Positions 34,401-45,528 of a stretch of DNA of 64,000 nucleotides are shown here, piece by piece. A program made the translations under genes and the position numbers. The notes under the pieces were generated by a model, which was not told where the DNA came from, did not search any database, and saw only the letters and a program-made list of their open reading frames with translations. Origin of the DNA: Aquanectria penicillioides. Taxonomy: Eukaryota > Ascomycota > Sordariomycetes > Hypocreales > Nectriaceae. Each line of letters begins with the position of its first letter. The first letter of the stretch is position 1. The stretch covers positions 2,666,001 through 2,730,000 of the forward strand of contig PYIU01000002.1 of NCBI GenBank assembly GCA_003415625.1, read 5' to 3'.

Positions 34401-36322
34401 AGAAATTCGGCCCTGCTCGCCATCAGAGAATCTGTAGAGAAGTTGGCAAGCCCTCGCAACACCATCGGAGTGATCAGCTCGAGCCGTTAGGCGCGCTAGT
34501 CCTTCGGCTCTTTTTAGGACCTCTGCAAGCTCAGAAGCAGCATTGACGGTGCCTTCTTGAGACATCAAAATAAAGCGTCTATATCTTTCGTCTGAGAATA
34601 TTTGCTTAAGCACCAAGGCTGAATGGTCCCGAACGTCATCAAATGGATCCATAACCAGATCAGCCAGTGCTCTAAGCCAGGTGCCATCGAAATGATCGAA
34701 AAAGAGGCGTTGGTCATCCGACGTCTCCCATGTCTTTTTATCTCCCTCCAAGCGAAGGATGAACTTGGTAGCCTTTAATGAGGCGATATGGCGTTGGTAT
34801 GATGCAGTGGGAGTGAGTTCGTTGCAGAGAAATCCGATATACCAAAACAGGAATCTCTCATGATACTCCAAGCAATCAACCAGTTGAGCCTCGGGCAGTG
34901 ATATCAAATTAGTACGGTAGAGCATGGGTTTCGATTCGCTCGCAGCCGCTTGAGCTGCATTCTTCTGTGTGCGTGCTGCTGCTCGAGGAATGCTCTTTTT
35001 AAGAACAAAAATGGCGCCTCGAACTCTTTTGAACATGTCTCGGACTTTGCTGGAGACGTCATTTCTGAATTTGGCATCTGAGGCTGCAAAAAACGTAGCC
35101 AGGTGCCTTCTCAAGAGATCCAGGGCTGTAGAAGAATAGGGGAGGGTTGTTGAAGGGGAGCTGATTAGGAGCGAAAGGGCAAATGAGCGGACTTCATGTG
35201 AGGGGTGCGACAAAAGGGTTTCCAGCACCTTCTCGTGAAGAACAATTGAAGAGTCTTCATTCCCTGACTTGTCATCTCCACCCAAAGCTGTTATGGTTAG
35301 CAAGGACATGTAAGGCCTGATATGGCACCTTACCTGGTTCCTCGACTAGACCGACCTTTTTACCAGTCTCTAGAGAGGCAAGTTGCAGAACTGCTGGAAG
35401 ATCCAGGTCTAGGTTAGCATCAGCCGACATAGCTTCATAGTTGTTCATCCTCTTGAGGAAGAGCAATGCCTCGGACTTGTCGGCTTTGAATAGTGGCAAG
35501 AAGATGTAATTCTTGATCGATTCCAGAATCGAAGAATCTTCAGAGAGCGTTTCCAGCAGCCACTTGTGCCATATCTCGATGCTCAGCTCCGCGGCATTCT
35601 CAGTGGTCCGCCGACGCAGGGCCCGGTATAGGACGACGATAAGCCTTCCCGCAGCCGGACAAACGAAGTGCAACCTCATCCAATGAAACAATTCGATGAA
35701 GAATGCTCGCCATACTTCAATCTCGCTGTCTGGAGTTTCTTTCTGCTGAAGAGCCACATAGCTCGATCGGATCTCATCGAGGGCGACAATGCCTTTAGTA
35801 AGTAGGTGATCAAGAGCCTTAATAGCCGACTTAGCCAGGGGCTTCGATGACTTTCCTGTGATAACGGAAACAAGGTTATCTAGAATATCCAACTTCATTG
35901 ATCGAGCTGCTTCTCCGTCTGGGTTCCTCCTTATGAGTTGCGGCAACAAATCCAGAACCAGCCTCATTGAGCGGTGGTTGTCCGATTCATTCCACTCGAT
36001 ATAAAATGTGAATACCTTCCACGTAACAGCTTTGGTGAAAGCCCATAGCCTCAAGTCTTGCGAGCTGGATTTCGAGGCCTGCTCTACGAAACCACAAAGT
36101 TTTACACACGAGTTTCCAGATGCCGATCTTGGCTGCGAGGCATTCTCGAGCAGTTTTGCAAAGATTAACTGGGCCCAACTAATTTGACTTAGAATACATA
36201 AATGAGAATCATGGACGGATTGCGCACCTGGCCTGGTTCTCGTTTGGCTGCTCCTCAATCCATTTTGAGATGTGATTGGAGTTGGCGATTAAGTCGTCAA
36301 CTTGTTGGGCATTGTCCCGCAT
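31406..36322 (-). CDS. TRM732: THADA/Trm732 family protein (DUF2428)
   Basis: Large helical-repeat partner of the Trm7 methyltransferase, which 2'-O-methylates position 32 of the anticodon loop in several tRNAs; cytosolic. Six exons: 36228-36322, 35334-36178, 34060-35287, 32936 is not used; the fourth is 32926-34013, then 32200-32873 and 31406-32134. All joins keep frame and give 1552 residues, the family's usual size, with no frame break. Start chosen at MRDNAQQVDDLIANS. The DUF2428 core lies around residues 690-1000, with KDVLSYSFRSVHEASINSN spanning the exon 3/4 join, and HEAT-like helices throughout (ALVLKQIFSDERYRRF, VWHVREIAARTLCS). Head-to-head with ribosomal uL1. Confidence 0.9.
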
Positions 36323-36714
36323 CGTGAAGTCAAATTTTCCGGTCGATGCAGGCCACCAACCCGGTTTTTTTTTCTTTCTAGCAGTCCCCGAACAAAGTAA
36401 CAGCAGACCAAAGGATCCGATTTGACACAATGGGAGAGAGATTCCTTCTTCGCCTAAAGCTGTTGTCAACCGTATTGGTGATCTAACTCACCGGGTAGTA
36501 GCCTTTTGCGACACTGAGCTCAGAAGGCCCGCATCACGTGCTTGGTCTCGTGAGAAAATTTTGCCCTCCCACAGGACCCTACCACTACCGAGTCCCACAT
36601 CCGCAGAATTTTGAAATCTCAAATTCCTGAAATTTGTCTGATTCCGATCCTTAACAACAGACACGCTCCTGGCCACCATTAGATCCTAAAGATATCTATT
36701 GGGAGACTGTCAAG
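36323..36714. promoter_or_regulatory. bidirectional promoter, TRM732/uL1
   Basis: 392 bases between divergent starts. CACGTG at 36535-36540 lies 175 bases from the uL1 start and 213 from the TRM732 start. A T8 run lies at 36365-36372. Shared control of a ribosomal protein and a tRNA-modification gene is possible but inferred. Confidence 0.45.
36535..36540. promoter_or_regulatory. CACGTG box, TRM732/uL1 promoter
   Basis: In the 392-base divergent promoter, in TCACGTGC context, 175 bases from the uL1 start. Confidence 0.3.
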
Positions 36715-37598
36715 ATGTCGAAGATCACAGTCGGTATGATACCCTCAAAGGCATAGGCTTCGTGTTCTCGGAGCCTCCCTGGCCCTCTCGCCGTCGCTGT
36801 CGCCGTCACAATGCGAGCCAAATTATCATGGTGCTAACTTCGATACAGCTAATGTCCGGACGCAAGTCGCCGAGCTCTTGGAATACTCCAACGAGACCAA
36901 GAAGCGCAACTTCCTTGAGACCGTTGAGCTCCAGATCGGCCTGAAGAACTATGACCCCCAGCGTGACAAGCGTTTCTCTGGCACCATCCGCCTGCCCGCC
37001 ATCCCCCGCCCCAACATGGCCATCTGGTACGACCCCGAAGAACCCCGTAGAAGAGAAAACACCTGTGCTAACCGAATCGTTTAGCATTCTTGGTGACCAG
37101 CACGATATCGACCGTGCCAAGCATGGTGGTGTCGACGCCATGTCCGCTGATGATCTGAAGAAGCTGAACAAGAACAAGAAGCTCATCAAGAAGCTTGCTC
37201 GCAAGTACGATGCCTTCGTCGCTTCTGAGGCCCTCATCAAGCAGATTCCCCGTCTCCTCGGTCCCGGTCTGTCCAAGGGTAAGACATCCCATCCATGAAT
37301 TATCAATTAAACGAGCTTTGCTAACCTCCCCGCAGCCGGCAAGTTCCCTACCCCCGTCTCCCACTCTGATGACCTTACTGGCAAGATCAACGAGGTCAAG
37401 TCCACCATCAAGTTCCAGCTGAAGAAGGTTCTCTGCATGGGTGTCGCCGTCGGAAACGTCGAGATGGCCCAGGAGCAGCTTGTTGGAAACATCATGCTGG
37501 CCATCAACTATCTCGTCTCCCTTCTCAAGAAGGGCTGGCAGAACGTTGGTAGCCTTACCATCAAGGCTACCATGTCTCCTCCCAAGCGCCTGTACTAA
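36715..37598 (+). CDS. RPL1: 60S ribosomal protein uL1
   Basis: Ribosomal L1-stalk protein (L10a in animals), which guides the deacylated tRNA out of the E site. Four exons: 36715-36733 (19 bases), 36849-37026, 37085-37278, 37336-37598; joined 217 residues, exactly the family length. Starts MSKITVANVR, includes [46 protein letters not shown] and ends [10 protein letters not shown]. The second join (ATCTG|gtacg ... tttag|CATTC) gives MAICILGD. The very short first exon followed by a 115-base intron is a common arrangement in fungal ribosomal genes. No frame break. Confidence 0.96.
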
Positions 37599-38321
37599 GT
37601 GTGCTTCTTGGATCTGCGCCTAGTCTGGCGGGGGCTCTCTATTTATGAGGGTAGCGTAGGCTAGGATTACGGGTTTAAAAAAAAATTAAGAAACACATTT
37701 ATGACAATGACGTGCACCCGACCCATGTGAAGTAATAAGACCTCGTGGTCTTCCATTCGATCAAACGTGTGTATGCTTGACCAAGCGCGAAGAAAACGGA
37801 AAACTACTTTTCCTTCTTGGTGGATATTCGCCGAACGCATAAGCCCAAGCCCAAGCACAACGCACGGGAGCGCCGTTCAGCGATGTAACAGGATAGCCAT
37901 GTCGTTGTCGTGGGACCTATCGCTAGCCGAGGGGAGAGGCATACCTACCTAGGCATTGACGTACTATGTGGATGGCAGGCATAGATAGGCCAGGGGTTTA
38001 AAAATACCACTGGAAATTTCTGGAAACCGGGTCGCTTTCGGTCTCGGGACCCCCGCGCTGAATAATGGCCTGTACCTAGGTACCTACTTCTGTGAGGGGC
38101 TACAAAGGCAGTCGCTGAAATTGCACTGAGGATAGGCAATTCGCGGGGAAATGAGAAGCTTGACCAGGGTGCCACCTATGTGATTATACAATTTCGCCGG
38201 TGTTCATAAAAAAAGCAACAATGCGGGATCGTAGAATTCATGGGTTGCCCCAAAGGGAAAAAATTTTTGGTAGATCGTCAATTACGTGTAGTCTATGCAC
38301 AAATGTTCCGCTGACCCTGTT
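37599..38321. other. convergent 3' intergenic region
   Basis: Between the stops of uL1 (+) and SMP3 (-). Contains an A9 run near 37677 and two TAGGTA/TACCTA motifs at 37941-37954 and 38072-38088. No gene seen. Confidence 0.5.
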
Positions 38322-40166
38322 TCATCTTGGGCAGCTTTTGGTAACCCTCCAAGCAACCAGACCCCTCCGCCCAACAACTCTCGAGAGTGTGTTCCAAACG
38401 CCATCGTCCTCAAAGTCCAAGTCGTCCAAATTCAAGTGATGTCTATAACGCCAAACCTCCCTAAATCGTAACCCCTCCAATCCCTTGTTCGGGAGATAGG
38501 GGTCTAACCATGTCGCTGACGCCGGGGCGATCAGATATGTTCCATTCTTCTCCTTCAAGTACTCCTGGTTTCTTCGGTCTGCTGGAGTGTCGCAGGTCGC
38601 AAGCTGGGACAGCTGCTCGAGTAGTAGATCGCCTTTTAGGCCCATCACATCCCTCGTTGTTAGTACTTCGTTCTTGCCGTTGAGTAGCCAAACTGGCGGT
38701 GTGTAAGTTTTCCACCAAATGGCTTGGGTTGCATCGGGCTGCTGGCTAAGGAAAACTTGGCCCGGTACCACTCCCCCTTGGTGATAGATGCCCATCAAAA
38801 GGCCCAAGAAGATGTTGAAAATAACCCAAGTTACGGTCCAGAGGCGCAAAATGACTCTGTTCCTGGGCACGTGAATGGACGACAGTAGCAGAGGCACAGT
38901 TGGTAGAAGGAACCGTGCCTCCTGGTGCTGGAACGCTGATAAGACGAAAAGACCCGAAATCGCTGAATAGAGCCGGATCGAGAAGTCGGGTTTAACAATG
39001 AGCAGCAGTGCTGCGGGGCCTAGCAGCAGAGGCAGGTTGGCCACAAGATGCTGATACCATGGATGAAGGCCATGCTGGGCCAAGTTTTCGGTGGCAGAGT
39101 TGTAGACAAAGTTGTTGAGGGGGGTGATTACAGGTTTATGGATTAGATGGGCCCAAGTTATGGGTTCTGAGGCGTAGAATGCGGTATCCAGCGCAATGGC
39201 GATTACTGTGGTCGTTGCAGCAGCCAAAACCAGGGCTGCAAGGGACGCGGGCCTGCGAGGGGTCAGTCGCCGGTCTTACACACACAAAGTGGATTCAATG
39301 CAACAAGTCTCACCTTTTCCAGAAAACGGGAATCAAGCGAAGGCCAGGAATGAAGAGAAAGGCAGGAAAGGTGATGCGGTTAAACACACCAAACACAACG
39401 ACTATACCAAGAACAGTAGATGATAGGACACATGATCGTTGCTGCGCGTGGTGGTTTTGTCAGCTGACTTGTGCTTGAGGGCATAAATTGTGAGGGCATA
39501 CGAACCCGTGCTTCAGCGAGACGCTGAATCAGGACAAGACTCCATGCTACCACCAAGGTTTCTACTGAGTTGGAAAACGTGTGAGTCTGGTAGGTCCAGG
39601 TCACGTAGGAAGAAGCGACCAGCAGGACAGCGACGCGGCGATGCCTGGGTGACTGGATCAGCTCGTGGAGCGCCCAGTCCTCCAGAACGAAGCTGATGAG
39701 GAACATCAGAACGCGGAGAGTCCAGAAGACAGCGATGGGAGGGATCTCCCCATCGTTTCCGTTACCGATCCATAGCCATCGAAGCAGGAGCATAGGCAGG
39801 CCGTAGACTGGCCATAGTGGGAAGACGCTTCGGATCGGGTTCTCGCTCGTAAATTCCCAGGTGTGTCGGACTGGGTAGCTGAAGATTTGGCCTAAGAATG
39901 GGGTTAACAATCATCTAAGCCATTAATCAAGAGACGAGGTGAGCTCCTGTGGCAAAAGGGGGAGCGGCGCACGTCGACGGGAGCAAGAGGTCTCCGGCGA
40001 ATGCCAGCTTGGCCACCCCGCCGCGACACATGAGGGAGACAGAAGGAGAAAGCGTACCTGCGATAACCTCGGGGCCTTGGAAGTTTTCGTCGGGGTGAAG
40101 ATAGCTGGGCGACAAGGCAAACCACAGCCGGAGGAGAATAAGGAAAAGATATGTACGCCGCCACAT
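38322..40166 (-). CDS. SMP3: GPI mannosyltransferase 4
   Basis: ER membrane glycosyltransferase of family GT22 that adds the fourth mannose to the GPI precursor, needed for GPI assembly in fungi. Four exons: 40058-40166, 39502-39891, 39314-39401, 38322-39252; joined 505 residues. The luminal catalytic motif [10 protein letters not shown] sits at 24-33 after the first hydrophobic segment. Conserved stretches follow: [31 protein letters not shown] and [12 protein letters not shown]. Many hydrophobic spans occur along the chain. The exon 2 donor is taken as gtatgc at 39501 because only that phase gives [17 protein letters not shown]. Distinguished from Gpi10 by length and the FNRITFPAF context; the exact GT22 subtype is the main uncertainty. 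Confidence 0.87.
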
Positions 40167-43100
40167 AGTTTGTCTAGCAAATGGTAGCTGGCGCCGCAGG
40201 CATCGACGTGAGCTTAGAAGCAGGTCGCAGCGCTATGTAACATCTGCAACTGCAACCGCAACGTCGCAGAGGGCGGGCAGCGAAGCGCCAGGTCCCGGGT
40301 ACCCAGCGCAGGTCGTTCGCGGTCAAGGACGTGTACGAGGGCGGACGAGGATGGGAGGCGGCAGCTCGAGCTTCGTTCAGAATATTTTGGAGAAGTGGTA
40401 GCGCCGACTTCGTCGTTTAGGGTTGACTCGTATTGATCGATGCGATGCGGGACGGCTCTAGCTCGGGAGCGGGAACTAGGGGTCGAAGGAATTAGGTTAA
40501 GCAAGCAACGGCGCGTGAAAGTGAAGTCGACTATGAGGGAAAAGAAAACACAAAGAAACAAAAAGAATAATGGATGGCAGAGGGCAGCAGGTGTATGAGG
40601 AGTAGGTAAGTATCGTTGGGAGGGAGGATCATCAAGTTTTTGGGGCTCGTCTGCACACGGACACCGCACACCACTGCCGGCTACCGTGTGCAGCGACGCC
40701 CACACACACACCCACGCACGCCCAAGCCAAACCAAACCAAGACCCAGGGCCCAGGGTCAGACAAGTTGACGCACAGGGGCATATTGGTACAGTAGGTACT
40801 CTCGAGGTTTCCTGGTGGTCCCCTCCCCGAGGGACCCCCTTCTCAGGGCCCCCCAGTCGTCCAGTGGGAGGCAACGCCGGCGCCTGGGATGGGCGGAACT
40901 ACGGATGGGGCGCCGTCGCTGGGCTCAGTCTCCATTCTCCATTCTCCGTCCCCCGTGTCCCCTGTTGAATCCGCCACTGAGGTCCGCTAGAGGGCCTGGC
41001 TAGCCTCCCTTCAGTGCTTAACCTGTTCCCCAGCGCCTACCAGCTTTCACTGCAACCCCCCCTGAACTTTAGCAGCCCTGCTGGATCCGTGGGCGCTAAA
41101 CCTCCCTCGGCCGCGATCTCAGCTGGCCCATCGTTGATAGGTAGACCACCGACTTCGAAGCAGGCAATTCCCAGACCCGTGGTAATCTTGGACAATTAGT
41201 ATTCGTAGAGCCTGTGGCCTGTTCTGCACCTCCCTGCAAACACGTGTTGGCCTCCTATTCTGCCGCCCACCACACAGCAACGCAATCAGCACGCACCCAG
41301 CCCTCGTATCACCCGATTCTCTGCGCAGCATCGTTCCTGGACAGGCTCTCCGCACATCTTCTGGAGGCGGTCGGGAGCGAGACTGGGGGCCATTATTCCG
41401 GACACCTGTGAGGCCGTGTGCCTTTTTTTTTTTTTTATTCCGGATACTAATACGAAGGGAAAAGGGCCCGTGTCGGGCCGTTGGGGACGAAGCAGGCGAG
41501 GGCGGTTAATATGGACATGGACATCGATGCCGCACCCGCTGCCGTTCGATGCTCTGCATGCCGAATGCTTATCTAGGCCACCATGTGCCCCCATCACCGC
41601 CTTTGTTGGACCATTCTCTCTGTCAATCACGGTTCCGGAGCACACCATAAAAACGCCGTGCTCCGTACGGAGGAAACAGGACTCCGAGAAAGACCGTTTC
41701 GGTGGGCCTGTGTCGAGCGAAGAAGGCTGAGTCGTCGTCTCGGCTCCCATTGAACACCTTTGCTCCTTTCGGGTCTGACACAATTGATGGCCTAGCAAGA
41801 TGGGGGGTGGGGGAGCCACGCATCTGACGATGGTTGCGTCTTTGCCCGTTCGCTGGCTGTTCTCCATCGAGACAGGGCACGCATCTGGCATCCGTCATCA
41901 TCCCAGAGAATATCTCACCGGGGCATTCCAGCACCCGATATGTTCTGATGGCGGGGCCATATCATGGCCTGTTCAGACGGCCAGGATTTGCAGGGCTGAT
42001 TGATTGATGCTTTGTCTTCCCCAACAAACTTGGCCTCCCCTCTCCTAATAAAACCCCACGGCCACGACGAGGCCACCATGTCCCTTTTGCAATCAATGTC
42101 TCGAAAATCCCCATGCGAGGGGGTGCGCCACTCCCCGCAAGTACACTTCCCAAAGAATTCCATCAATGCTCTCGCACGCTTGTGCTGTTTGGTGTTGGCG
42201 GAAATACGCGTAGTCCCGGCATGTCTTCTGCTTGTTTCCCCTTGCGGTATCCACCTAGCGTCTACGAGAATGGCAGCAATCTGGTCTTTGGGCGACATCT
42301 AGTTTGTTGGCTCTGGCTTGGGGCCCTGGGCGCCCATTTTACTTGCCCACCCCATGCCGGATTGATAACCCAGGTGAGTCGACCGAAGCAGCCCAAGGTC
42401 TCGGGTGGGCATTTTTGTTCACCTAGCTCCGGTTCACCTTGGCCTTGTACCTGACGTGGTCTAGTGAGCGAGGACGCTCCCAGACCTACATAATGCACCA
42501 TACCTCGAGCCTACCCTAGCTGCGTCGGGGTCTAGTCTAGTCACTCGCTCGAGTCCCGACGACTGCCTCAGCCTTGTGCACTTGCAGTCACGTCTGACGG
42601 TCTGACTAGTACATAGTAATGCGCAGCCTTGCCCATGGATAGTGCTCAAGTACCAAAACCTTACGCTAGGCCGCTTCCCACTGGCCGTTGGTCGACTGCT
42701 TCCATCCTTGTCCCATTTTAGGCACACACAGCACAGACAATGGCCTTCTGGCTTTGAACCCACGTCGTTGCGCGCCGTAATTCAGGCAGCCGAGCTGGCT
42801 GTGCTGATCCATCCTCAATGCTCGAGTCAGCCATTTGCTTTGTTGTGGTGGTCCTGTCTGGAAGTTCGGCTAATAAGAGTGAGCAACGGAAATTTGAATA
42901 GAGAGCGTTTGTTCACACAAGGTCCAGTGCCTGAAGGCAGCAATGGCCCTCGACCCCACTGTGAGCACGGCTGACTCAAAAACTCATGGCTGGCCCCTCG
43001 ATGAGTAAGTATCTACTTAAGACTAGATCTTTCTCTAATAGCTCCTGATACGAAAACCTCGTCGTCATAATTCAACCCGATTCTTTTCTTTCATTGATTC

Positions 43101-43369
43101 CTCCCTAGCGACACTTGCTTCGCATTTTTACGTCATTGATTCACTGCCACCTTTGGTAAGTGTTGTTGCTGTTGGTTGGTGCGTACCAGTGTGTAACTGG
43201 TGGTCCCCGCGCTCAGCACTCAGCCGACCCCGCAGGAACTGGCTTCTTCCAACCCCGATCCTTCATCTCACCGCACGCTGAACAGGCACCATCAGCTACT
43301 TGACCTGCTCCTCGACCACGCTGCTCACATCCTCCTCTACTTCCAGATTCAACCTCCCCATCTATCAAA
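40167..43369. other. 3.2 kb gene-free stretch
   Basis: Between divergent SMP3 and SKP1, so it contains both promoters. Several long overlapping frames exist on both strands (for example 41286-41891 minus and 40214-40735 minus), but none has recognisable content, introns or codon pattern. A T15 run lies at 41423-41437. CACGTG occurs at 41241. The last 250 bases before 43370 are C/T-rich, likely the SKP1 leader. Confidence 0.5.
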
Positions 43370-44074
43370 ATGGCCGATGGTAGCACTGCCCAGAAGGTCT
43401 GGCTAGCCTCCAACGACAACGCCCAGATCGAAGTCGGTAAGTTTGCGACAAAGCGTCATCGGAACGCCTCACTTTTTCCGCTCCCATAGATGCTGACAGT
43501 TTGCCAGATCGTGTCGTTGCCGAGCGCTCAATGCTGATCAAGAACATGCTGGAGGATGTCGGCGATGAGAGCATTCGCCAGGACAACCCTATTCCCATCC
43601 CCAACGTGCGTTCATCTCGTTTTCACTAATCACTCTGACATTGCTGACCTCGCCACCCTAGGTCAACGAGGCCGTCCTTCGAAAGGTCATCGAGTGGTGC
43701 GAGCACCACCGCAACGATCCCCCCCAGGCTCAGGATGATGAGTCCGATGCTCGCAAGAAGACCACCGACATCGAGGAGTGGGACCAGAAGTTTATGCAGG
43801 TTGACCAAGAGATGCTCTTCGAGATCATCCTCGTACGTCATACTCCAAGAAAATCATTTTGCCGCATGATTTCATCAAACTAACGTTTCATAACCAGGCC
43901 TCCAACTACCTCGATATCAAGCCTCTTCTTGATGTCGGCTGCAAGACCGTCGCCAACATGATCAAGGGCAAGTCCCCTGAGGAGATCCGAAAGACCTTCA
44001 ACATCACGAATGACTTCACTCCCGAGGAGGAGGAGCAGATCCGCCGTGAGAACGAGTGGGCTGAGGACCGATAA
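43370..44074 (+). CDS. SKP1: SCF ubiquitin ligase subunit Skp1 (sconC)
   Basis: Adaptor that links F-box proteins to cullin-1 in SCF E3 ligases; also in kinetochore and V-ATPase assembly complexes in fungi. Four exons: 43370-43436, 43508-43605, 43662-43832, 43898-44074; joined 170 residues. The POZ fold starts [20 protein letters not shown], followed by [33 protein letters not shown] and the F-box binding C-terminus: [18 protein letters not shown], then [19 protein letters not shown] and the invariant NEWAEDR end. All joins in phase; no frame break. Confidence 0.97.
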
Positions 44075-45027
44075 GCATGAGGTCACGATTTGCGGCGTTT
44101 TCGACAACACGCAGGCTTCTGGCCATGTGCGTCTGATCTTGAAGAACGCGATTATGCAATGCTGTAATGCAATGGCGTTGGTTGGCTTTAGGGGAAATTT
44201 TGATGGTTTTACTTGCATTGGCATTGAGGGACAGCACCTGCCGTGGACCTCGCTGCTCCGGTTTGGTTCCCTTTCTAGAATTTCTCTACCTCATCACCCA
44301 TCCGAGTGTCGCGGTTGACTCCAAGTCCAACCGTATGAGTTTCTCAATCAGCCACTAAGAAATTTCAATACAAATGTTTTCTTCGCCCTCTACTTTTACT
44401 AGAGTGAATTATGACATGAATATTGATATCAGAGCCTATGTAGTACCATAAAACAAATGTTACTCCGAATGCGGAGTTTTCGTTGGCTGGCTGTCCTAAA
44501 GAGTGATACTTCGCCCAGACAGGACCACAACAAAGCATGGCTGAGCACCAAGGCACGAATAGGAAAACGCATAGATGGAGCAAGAAGAAACCGACATGAG
44601 TTTGCAAAGATGTAGGTACCTAGGTGCGCGGGTAGGAGGCACGGTACCATAGTCTAGAGCACCCACAATATCTCAGCAAGCTCAGTACTTCATAAGGACA
44701 CCCGCCTCTTCGGATATAGTTGACGTGAACATCAACATACAGCCGACTCAAACTTCACGCGACGAGGTCGACGAAATCTTGCACATGGTCCAGCCCTTTA
44801 CTGATTGGGCATCAAAGTCTTTGCATTCCTTTTCCCTATGACCGACCGTGACATGCAGTAATCGCAAGAATTGAGAAACCAGGCAACCGGCCCATCCTGT
44901 GCGCTTGATCACACATACCCCCACGCCATATGACAATCCCCTCCCCTTCCGTCACATCACCGTGATTCCATGCCAAAGAGGAAGTCGGGTGTCGATGCAG
45001 AGGCTCGAGAATGGACCATTTGAGCAT
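44075..45027. other. convergent 3' intergenic region
   Basis: Between stops of SKP1 (+) and eL39 (-). One TAGGTACCTAGGTG motif at 44612-44625. No coding frame is convincing. Confidence 0.5.
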
Positions 45028-45528
45028 TTAGATGCCCAGGCGGGTCTTGCGCCAGTGCCTTCTCTTGGCGTTGTAGCTATAAATCAAACCATGTTAGTGA
45101 AGGAAGTTCTTGGGTTGGTTTTTGATGCTGGCCGGGAGGGATAGGAGCGTGATAAAGTGCTGGGACAGGGTGCTGGGGTATATTGTGCAAATAAAAAAAA
45201 AGGCATTCCATGGGTGAAATCGTGGGATCGGGAACGAGTCGTCGCATGGGGGGAAAACGCACCGGATGGTGTTGCCAGTTCGGAGGCGAATCCACTGAGG
45301 CACAGGGCGGTTCTGCTTCTGCGCCTTGGCAAGCTTCTGCTTGGTTCGGAATGACTTGTGGCTCTGTAGGAGAGGTTTATCAGTATCCAGAATTCGACGA
45401 AAACATCAGCGCCCTTCACGACGGTGACGACGCAGCATCGCGGCTGATGGCGCATCGGCCGCGAGCATTGTGCCGACGATAAGTAGCGCAGTGATGGGGA
45501 ATTTGTACGGAGGCGGGCATACCGGCAT
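45028..45528 (-). CDS. RPL39: 60S ribosomal protein eL39
   Basis: Small basic protein lining the ribosome exit tunnel. Three exons: 45523-45528 (six bases, ATG CCG), 45263-45363 and 45028-45076; joined 51 residues, the family length. Reads [19 protein letters not shown], then [19 protein letters not shown] across the second intron, then [13 protein letters not shown]. The first intron is 159 bases and the second 186, both long compared with most introns here, as is common in ribosomal protein genes. The first exon is too short to be found by frame length alone and was placed from the gtatgc donor and the AGCCACAAG acceptor side. Confidence 0.96.

Noticed and set aside
41286..41891. 201-codon minus-strand frame between SMP3 and SKP1
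   Set aside because: No recognisable domains, overlapped by other open frames, biased only by local G/C content, and crosses a T15 run as poly-lysine.
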